From Nematostella vectensis (lineage: Eukaryota > Cnidaria > Anthozoa > Actiniaria > Edwardsiidae), in contig NC_064047.1 in the NCBI RefSeq assembly GCF_932526225.1, positions 5,765,501 through 5,829,500 of the forward strand: a stretch of DNA of 64,000 bases. The letters are read 5' to 3'. Shown here in pieces: positions 57,191 through 64,000 of the stretch. Made by a program: the position numbers and the translations under genes. Every line of letters starts with the position of its first letter. Positions within the stretch are counted from its first letter, which is position 1. The notes under the pieces are model-generated. The model ran no database searches. It was given only the letters and a program-made list of their open reading frames with translations, and was not told the origin of the DNA.

Positions 57191-57380
57191 TAGCCACTGC
57201 ATTTAACATACCCATTTTTGTTTGCAATCCTGTATTTGATCGAAATACCCGTATTTGGCTGCAATGTCCATATTTGGTTACAATACTTTTATTTGTTTAC
57301 AATGCGTATATCTGATCGAAGTTCCCATTGTTGCTCGCAATGCCCATTTTAATTGGTTGGCTGCTTTACCCATATTTGAT
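57191..57380. repeat. Degenerate tandem of CCCATATTTGATCG-type units
   Basis: About seven diverged units of roughly 25 bp mixing CAATGCCCATATTTG and GATCGAA phrases, directly after the 36-bp array. Confidence 0.55.
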
Positions 57381-57514
57381 CGAATAAATACAAAAAGCCC
57401 AAATTGTCGTGTTCGTGAACAAGAAGAATAAGTACATACACCAAATACACCAATACACTGGTATTGTCAAAGTAGAATACCGGTTTTTGGTGTATCATGT
57501 TTGATCGAAATGCA

Positions 57515-57655
57515 AATTTCAGTAGCGAATTTAGGGGGTTTAACCCCACCCCCCCTTTAGCTGCCAGAAAGCCATATGTAACAAAAAACTACCCCCTCCA
57601 CCCTTTGTCAATCAGCCAAACCCCCCCTTTAGCAAAAAGCTAGATCCGCCCCTGA
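57515..57655. mobile_element. MITE family D, copy 2
   Basis: AGTAGCGAATTTAGGGGG ... AGCTAGATCCGCCCCTGAA, with GCCATATGTAACAAAA inside, as at 18868-19012. Confidence 0.75.
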
Positions 57656-57731
57656 ATATTCGATCAAAATGTGCCCTTTTTAAAGATCCTATGGTCGAAC
57701 TGTCCTATGGTCGTAAGGTTATGCTGAATTT

Positions 57732-58090
57732 ACCGAATGAGCTCCCTTAACACGAACATAAAGAACAATGGATGAGATAAAAATACTCATCTATAACAAC
57801 CAGCAGAAAAAGTTATCCAAGATGGACGCCTTCCATGGTGAAAGGTCATGATGAATTGACCGAATGAGCTTCCGTAACACGAACATAAAGCACAATGGAC
57901 GAGATAAAAACTACTCATCTATAACAACCAGCAGAAAAAGTTATCCAAGATGGACGCCTTCCATGGTGAAAGGTCATGATGAATTGACCGAATGAGCTTC
58001 CGTAACACGAACATAAAGCACAATGGACGAGATAAAAATACTCATCAAAAACAACCAGCAGAAAAAGTTATCCAAGATAGACGCTGCAAG
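57732..58090. repeat. 127/128-bp triplication of the nAChR-3 M4-coding end
   Basis: ACCGAATGAGCT occurs at 57732, 57859 and 57987. Read on the minus strand each copy has GATAACTTTTTCTGCTGG (start of M4) through the C-terminus. The 57987 copy belongs to the real exon; the two downstream copies carry indels and CTATAG-type stops inside M4. Confidence 0.9.
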
Positions 58091-61000
58091 TTTCCACTCA
58101 TTCTTCTCCCTGTCTTCCTCATCCTGACATCTCTGCGCATGCGCGAGAATCTCCAAATTCTTCACCATTGATTCCTGTCTCGAAAGCAACGCAAAGACGG
58201 TACTATCACTCGAGGCTTCAGCAGCTATGATATCATCCATGTTGCGATGACTGGAGTAAGGGGTACCTCCTCGACCACGCCCTTCGTCGTCTTGGGTCAT
58301 GCTCAAATTGGACCCCCCGTCCGTAGTTTTCATCCCAGACGATCTACCTCGTTCCCTCACTCCGAACTTCCCGAAGAAATTACACTGTTTTATCAACGGA
58401 TCTTTTAGGCCGTTTTCGAGTTTGTGTTTGCAGTTGTCGAGTTTGATAGTGTCTGATTTGGAATCTTCCTGGTCGGTGGTATGTTCCTGGCGGCAAAAGA
58501 CTTTTCCCAAGCACTCAATGACCAGGAAGCGAACCCAGGGTGGCATCTTATGTATGGAAGTGCTGCAGAAATGGTACTTGAGGACGATACAAGTCCCAAG
58601 GAGAGCTATGCCCACCTGTGGTAAAACAGTGGGTGATAATCATCATTATTATGCACTTGCATACCAACCAGAACAGCGGCGTAGCCAGGATATTTAACAG
58701 GAGGGGGCCCAAAAGGGACTTTCAAGTCAATTTCTCCTGTATTTTAGAAAATGACTCATACATTTACTGTATTTTTATCCTTGGGGGGGATGGGGTAGGG
58801 GGGGGGGGGGGGTGCAAGGTTATTTCTCAAGATCAATCGTTTCCAACCGAAACGTAACGACCAAGACGTAATAGCTTTATTGTACCAGAAAGAAGGGGGG
58901 GGGGGGGGTGGCCGCCCTGGCTACGTCAAGTGGCCTAAGGGTAGAGAAAAGGGTCCCACTCTACATTGGCCGAGCAGTGTATTTTTGTAGAGGAGGTTTA
59001 ATGAACATGCATCACTCTAAAAAGGGTATGCAGCTAAAACCAAAGAAAAATAAACACGTAAACAATGATCGCGAGAAATTTATTATTATAATAATAAAGC
59101 ATATTATTCAGACCAGAATGCACGACTTACCCCTTCCCCATCACTTTTCTAATGCTCCTAATAATGACTCTAATGTATCCATGATGATATGTAAATGTCC
59201 TTTAGTGGCTCTAATGTATCCATGGTGATATGTAAATGTCCTATAGTGGCTCTAATGTATACATGGTGATATGTAAATGTCCTATAGGGGCTCTAATGTA
59301 TCCATGGTGATATGTAAATGTCCTATAGTGGCTCTAATGTATCCATGGTGATATGTAAATATCCTATAGTGGCTCTAATGTATCCATGGTGATATGTAAA
59401 TGTACTATAGTGGCTCTAATGTATCCATGGTGATATGTAAATGTCCTATAGTGGCTCTAATGTATCCATGGTGATATGTAAATGTACTATAGTGGCTCTA
59501 ATGTATCCATGGTGATATGTAAATGTCCTATAGTGGCTCTAATGTATCCATGGTGATATGTAAATGTCCTTTAGTGGCTCTAATGTATCCATGGTGATAT
59601 GTTAATGTCCTATAATGGCTCTAATATATGCATGGTGATATGTAAATGTCCTATAGTGGCTCTAATGTATCCATGGTGATATGTTAATGTCCTATAATGG
59701 CTCTAATATATGCATGGTGATATGTAAATGTCCTATAGTGGCTCTAATGTATCCATGGTGATATGTTAATGTCCTATAATGGCTCTAATGTATCCATGGT
59801 GATATGTAAATGAGTTACCTCTATGATGCTGCAGGAGTAGAAGATGGAGATGATTGACACCTCGTCTGACGTGGGCGGGAGGATATCGGCGACCATGAGC
59901 ATAAAAACCGTCATGGCGAGCAAGTTGGTGATCACAACAGAGATACGCTCGCCCGAGTCAGGGGGGAGGTAGAACGACAGCGACGTCAATACTGTGGAGG
60001 GGGGGGAACATTGTTACTCATAAGCACGGTCATGGCATTGATATAAGCAGTCCAAAAGGCGTACAGTCATTCCTCATGATTATTTTCACGCGAGCTATTT
60101 TCGCTATGGAAACTATGGGTTATGGGTTTGTGTGGAAACGGCGCCAGCAAAGCTGCAATTTGCTCAGTTGACCACGAGACAAAGGAGATGCTGGCGAAAC
60201 GTTGGCCAAAAGTTTGAACTCTCGACACTCGCCTGCCCCCGCCAGACCCTCCCAAAAACAGTTTTCAAACAGCGCCAGTATTACTGGGCCAACGTGTCGC
60301 CAACAATGCTGACGCACTTTGCATAGGGCTTTATGTCCGCAAAACAGCCAAAAAATATTTCGCCTTTCACGAAGACAAAAAAGATACCGCGTTGTCTTAT
60401 CCCGTTGACGAAGAATAACTTACCGACAATGACGAAGCATGGTATTATCAGGTTAAACAGGAAAAACAAGACTCTACGGCGAAGATGTAGCGTGAATGTG
60501 ACGTCAGGATAAGGGGCGGGGCAACAGTCATACCGCAGTACATTGCGTATCGCGGGCGCACCGATTAGGTCCCATTCCCCATTCGGTATAAATTTGGAGA
60601 GGGAAGCCTGAGGCGCCTCAGGTTTAAGGTCAAGGTGAAAACCGTCAAACGTCCACGAGCCAAACTTGAGACTGCAGTACTGTGCAAGGAAAGAAAAGAT
60701 GGTTAAGTCAAGCCCACCCGCCTAGCCCGCATCATAGCTCGCTCGACATGACGGAAAAACATGACTTGACGTTTCCAATAAGCTCATTTCACATCAAATA
60801 AGGCGGAAAATTCCCCAAATTACTTAGTGAGTAATATCAAACAAAATATCAAACGCGACTTTTTTTAAATTGATGCGACTTTTTGTAAAGTATCATTGAA
60901 ATTTGAGGTTTTCGTCCCTGAGCTCATACATAGCGCAAGGATGATCAAGAAAAAAAAATTGTCTTAAAAAGCCAAAATCGGGGTATGTGCATTTCGGCCA

Positions 61001-63955
61001 CTCATTTTTTGTGTTTTGAAAAGAGAAAATCTGTCCGGAATGCAAGGAACTGCATCTCTTTCTCCATCTCTTCGAAGTGTGCATGTTTAGGGTTTTTCCG
61101 TCATGTCAGCCCGCTCTATTACCCGCACCCTTGCCCCCTCTCTTGCCCGTACCCTCGCCCGCACCCTAGCACAAACCGTTGCCCGTACTTCAGCCTGCAC
61201 CCAAGCCCGCACCGTTGCCCGCGCTCTTGCCCGCACTCTTGACCGCACTCTTGCCCGCACCGTTGCTCTCACTAGTCCGCCCAGCTACTCTATGCAGCTC
61301 AAAGTGCAAGTCCTACATTGGTATATAGCTGGCAAAATAATGATAATATGTACAAAAATACATATAAAATAAGTAAAGAAAAGAAAAAAGGAAAATAATA
61401 GGTAAAAAATAAATGAAATTGCTTAGGAATTACCGCAAACATTTCTTCTATAAGAGAAGTCAAAGCAAGAGTAAGAGAATCTAACCTGGTCGTCAAATGG
61501 AAAGTACTTGATCTTAATAGTGCAAGAAGAAGAGAAAATCACTGGAGCAAGCCACATATTCTTTCCATCACTCGAGACGATTATGCGCGTCTTGAAGTTC
61601 TCCAGCGAGCCGTCCGTACTAGCGTCAGCACTAAAACACACACAGTCCTTTCAAGGTGCCAAAACGTTGGCCATTTCTAATTGAAGGATCTTCAAATAAT
61701 ATGATACCTATGACTCCAACCTCATACCCAGGGCCTTTTTGGTAATTTTTAATATGGCGTCTTATTGAAAATTACCCAGAAGACCCTGGGGACAAGGTTG
61801 CTATGACTCCGCGCGCCTTTATCATACTTTATGTTTAAAATTAATTTTGCATCCGGGTCATAGATAGTCTACCTACAGATGAAAGTCGAGTCTATCTTCC
61901 TATTTTCAAAGAAATATTACTGTGTTCCCACGTCCGGGACAACAAACAAAACGATTTTACCGCGATTATGAATATTAATGAATATAGAAAAAATATTAGA
62001 GAAAAACAATTGAGAAAGTAATAATACTAGTTGATTTATCAAAATACCAAGGGTGAAAAGGAATCCGTTTCCATTGGCTTGTTTAAGGGCTATTTTAGTA
62101 TTTTGGAAATTGAAATATAAAACTTTGCTTTTACATGGATAAATCGAGATTTCTACACATAATAATATCAAATAAAAAAGTAACAAAGGAATGCTTTATC
62201 GGCATTTTAATAAAGCGGTACTTACTTGTTGTACAGCACGAGATCGGGAGTCCACACCTGCAGGGGACTGACGTTAATCTCTTTGATTCCTCCATAAAAA
62301 GTCTCATTCCATCGCAGAAAAGGGTTGTACCAGATCTGGAATGAGAATTACAGTTAACATAGACGCTCCTTTTAACGCCCAGCTTCCAATAAGCCCCTCC
62401 GCCCCACCCCAATAGGTGAAAGTATGAAATAAGCGCCCCCTCTTCCCCTTAAGTAAAAAAGATTGAAATAAGCATCCCCGGCCTCTCTCTTTCAGTGAAC
62501 AAAAAGCGTCCCCCTCTCCCCTTTAAGAAAAAGGATTGAAATAAGCGTCCCCGGCCTCTCCCCCTTTAGTGAAAAAGATTGAAATAAGCGTCCCCCTCTC
62601 CCCCTTAAGTAAAAAGATTGAAATAAACGTCCCCCTCTCCCCCTTAAGTGAAAAAAATTAGAATAAGCGCCCCCCTCTCATCCTCAAGTGAAAATGATTT
62701 AGTTTTTTCGCCCAAGCACTTTGCATGACAAACACCTTAATCATTATAATCCATTGTCATACATTACTGTCATACATACATTACATCATCATTATAATCA
62801 AAATCCTCGGTAGAAATGAATCAACAGCTCACCTGTCTAACCCAGAAACTTGTTTTTATTATTTGATCTTTTTCATACTAAAAGGAAAGGAAAATAATAT
62901 GTTATTATACGTCATTGGAAAAACACAGGATGGACTTGTAAAATGCATATCGAGTAACAACTTGAAAAATTGTCATTATATTGGCGACGATACTTGCCTT
63001 ATTTAGAAAGTGGCATATAGTATTCAATTTTAAAACAGCCAAAATAACTGAATAGTTAGCATGGTTTGGAAAAAAACCCTATGCAATTTATCTGCAATAG
63101 TTACTTATATCACCTAGAAAGCTAAGAATCTTCTATAAGAAACCAAAAAATTCAACACAGGGTGTCCGGTACTTTTCACAAAGTTAACACCACCAATATC
63201 TTGATATGTGACGTCATAGGCTGACCCATTTGCTGATTGGCTGTTGCTAAGCATTGACTTACCACGTCAATGATCTGGTGTACGGACATGCCGAGTACGA
63301 CGGTCACGTTCTCTCGTTTGTGGAACACAGGCCGTAGCTTGGGGTTGTAGCCCGCGAACAAGTCACGTGTCAGGCGACCTTCGTCGTCATCGATGATTGA
63401 TGGGCGGAATACTCCTGTGGTGGGGTGGGGTGTGGCAGTTGTCGAGACGCTATCTGAAAAAGGGGTTATCTCAATTAATTATCATGTTTATTTTTTAACT
63501 AACAAACAAGCAAACAAATAAACAAAGAGCATGGATAATAACATAGCATATAACACATAACAAGTCTAACGAAGAAAGGACATTACACAGCCAGTACTGT
63601 GGGCCAACGATATCTAAAAAATTACATTTAGTTGATTTCAGGTTTTGCGATATCATACGCGATTATGAAGCTTACTTAGTTCCCCTCGCACCCACACACC
63701 GATGGCGATGGCAGAAACAAAGGAACGCGTTAGATTCCCTTAATATCGTTAGCAAATCCGAGGATGGCAGCTCACGAGAGCTTTAGCACATTATAACCTA
63801 AAACTGAACAAGAAACATCTTACATCGTAAATAAAGGCATAATTCATTTTGATTACGACGTTACCTCTGGGAACATAAGGTGTCATGCAAACGCGTGACA
63901 AAGCAATGAAGAACAAAGGCTTAGAAGGCGGCCATGTACCGTAGACCTTATTCAT
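57974..63955 (-). CDS. Nicotinic acetylcholine receptor alpha-type subunit 3 (8 exons)
   Basis: Cys-loop cation-channel subunit of the cell membrane. Minus-strand exons: 63865-63955 (tentative), 63263-63453, 62833-62877, 62226-62335, 61486-61630, 60424-60679, 59819-59991 (M2), 57974-58615 (M3, cytoplasmic loop and M4 in one exon, TGA). GT-AG joins in frame; 550 residues. Exon 3 (YEKDQIIKTSFWVRQ) keeps the loop D tryptophan. Loop A is DLVLYNN, loop B SWTFDG; the Cys-loop is CTIKIKYFPFDDQ to YC; YDCCPAPYPD gives alpha-type vicinal cysteines. M2 follows GERI (E at -1', L at 9', S at 2'). Unlike its sisters it has no intron between M3 and M4, so that intron was lost here or gained there. The first exon matches phase and has PLFFIALSRVCM as a weak signal peptide; the true one could lie beyond the window. 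Confidence 0.9.
58676..58930. mobile_element. MITE family C, copy 2
   Basis: CAGCGGCGTAGCCAGGA at the left and CGCCCTGGCTACGTCA at the right, with the same interior as 17335-17472 in opposite orientation. It lies just inside the last nAChR-3 intron. Confidence 0.7.
59160..59815. repeat. 41-bp minisatellite at the nAChR-3 M2-exon donor
   Basis: About 16 copies of GGCTCTAATGTATCCATGGT, GATATGTAAATGTCCTATAGT. The last copy ends about 5 bp from the donor of exon 59819-59991. Confidence 0.95.
61115..61275. repeat. 12-18-bp GC-rich tandem repeat
   Basis: CTTGCCCGCACC-type units in nAChR-3 between exons 60424-60679 and 61486-61630. Open frames of Ala/Arg/Thr repeats are shadows. Confidence 0.88.
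62395..62710. repeat. About 40-bp tandem repeat in nAChR-3
   Basis: Around seven copies of AAAGATTGAAATAAGCGTCC and CCCTCTCCCCCTTAAGTGA, between exons 62226-62335 and 62833-62877. Confidence 0.88.
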
Positions 63956-64000
63956 AGCGTGCTGCACATGATGACGACATCTTTATACTACTACATCAAC

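Noticed and set aside
60067-60326. Overlapping frames on both strands in an nAChR-3 intron
   Set aside because: They lie between well-defined exons 59819-59991 and 60424-60679, with no family resemblance and no correctly phased splice sites.

Overview
The window reads as nuclear DNA of an invertebrate animal: AT-rich, with phase-consistent multi-exon genes bounded by GT-AG sites, long introns packed with micro- and minisatellites, and many short terminal-inverted-repeat (TIR) elements. An anthozoan cnidarian such as a sea anemone fits the tandem alpha-type nicotinic receptor genes plus a PIF/Harbinger transposon. The taxon is inference only.

Layout. (1) 1-8.5 kb: a LicD/fukutin-like transferase exon (1814-2875), whose last part is repeated in inverted, broken form at 8262-8491. 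The two copies are the outer ends of a nested foldback structure built from arrays of a 62/78-bp hairpin unit. (2) 9-10.1 kb: a 26-bp minisatellite. (3) 10.8-18 kb: two tandem minus-strand Cu/Zn superoxide dismutase genes, five exons each, with all metal ligands present. (4) 18-23 kb: TIR elements and simple repeats. (5) 23.2-36.5 kb: a plus-strand nicotinic acetylcholine receptor (nAChR) alpha-type gene of nine exons, with a complete 4.8-kb Harbinger transposon in intron 2. (6) 38.4-51.3 kb: a second nAChR gene on the minus strand, eleven located exons, tail-to-tail with the first. (7) 51.3-58 kb: intergenic DNA with minisatellites and TIR elements. (8) 58-64 kb: a third nAChR gene on the minus strand, eight exons.

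How the genes relate. The three receptor genes share exon lengths and phases almost exactly (45-, 110-, 145-, 256/259- and 173-bp exons recur), so they are a local duplication cluster of Cys-loop ligand-gated channel subunits. The superoxide dismutases form a separate tandem pair. The Myb/SANT-like and HARBI1-like genes are the two proteins of one transposon; the nuclease is broken by a 7-bp duplication.

Most unusual signal. Exon edges in this window are repeatedly tandemly amplified together with their splice sites. The extreme case is about 44 copies of a 59-bp unit (44580-47206) made of the last 30 nt of nAChR-2 exon 2, its splice donor and 29 nt of intron. Smaller versions occur at an SOD exon 5, at nAChR-1 exons 6, 7 and 8, at the nAChR-2 M3 exon and at the nAChR-3 M4 exon; the transferase 3' end is copied in inverted form.
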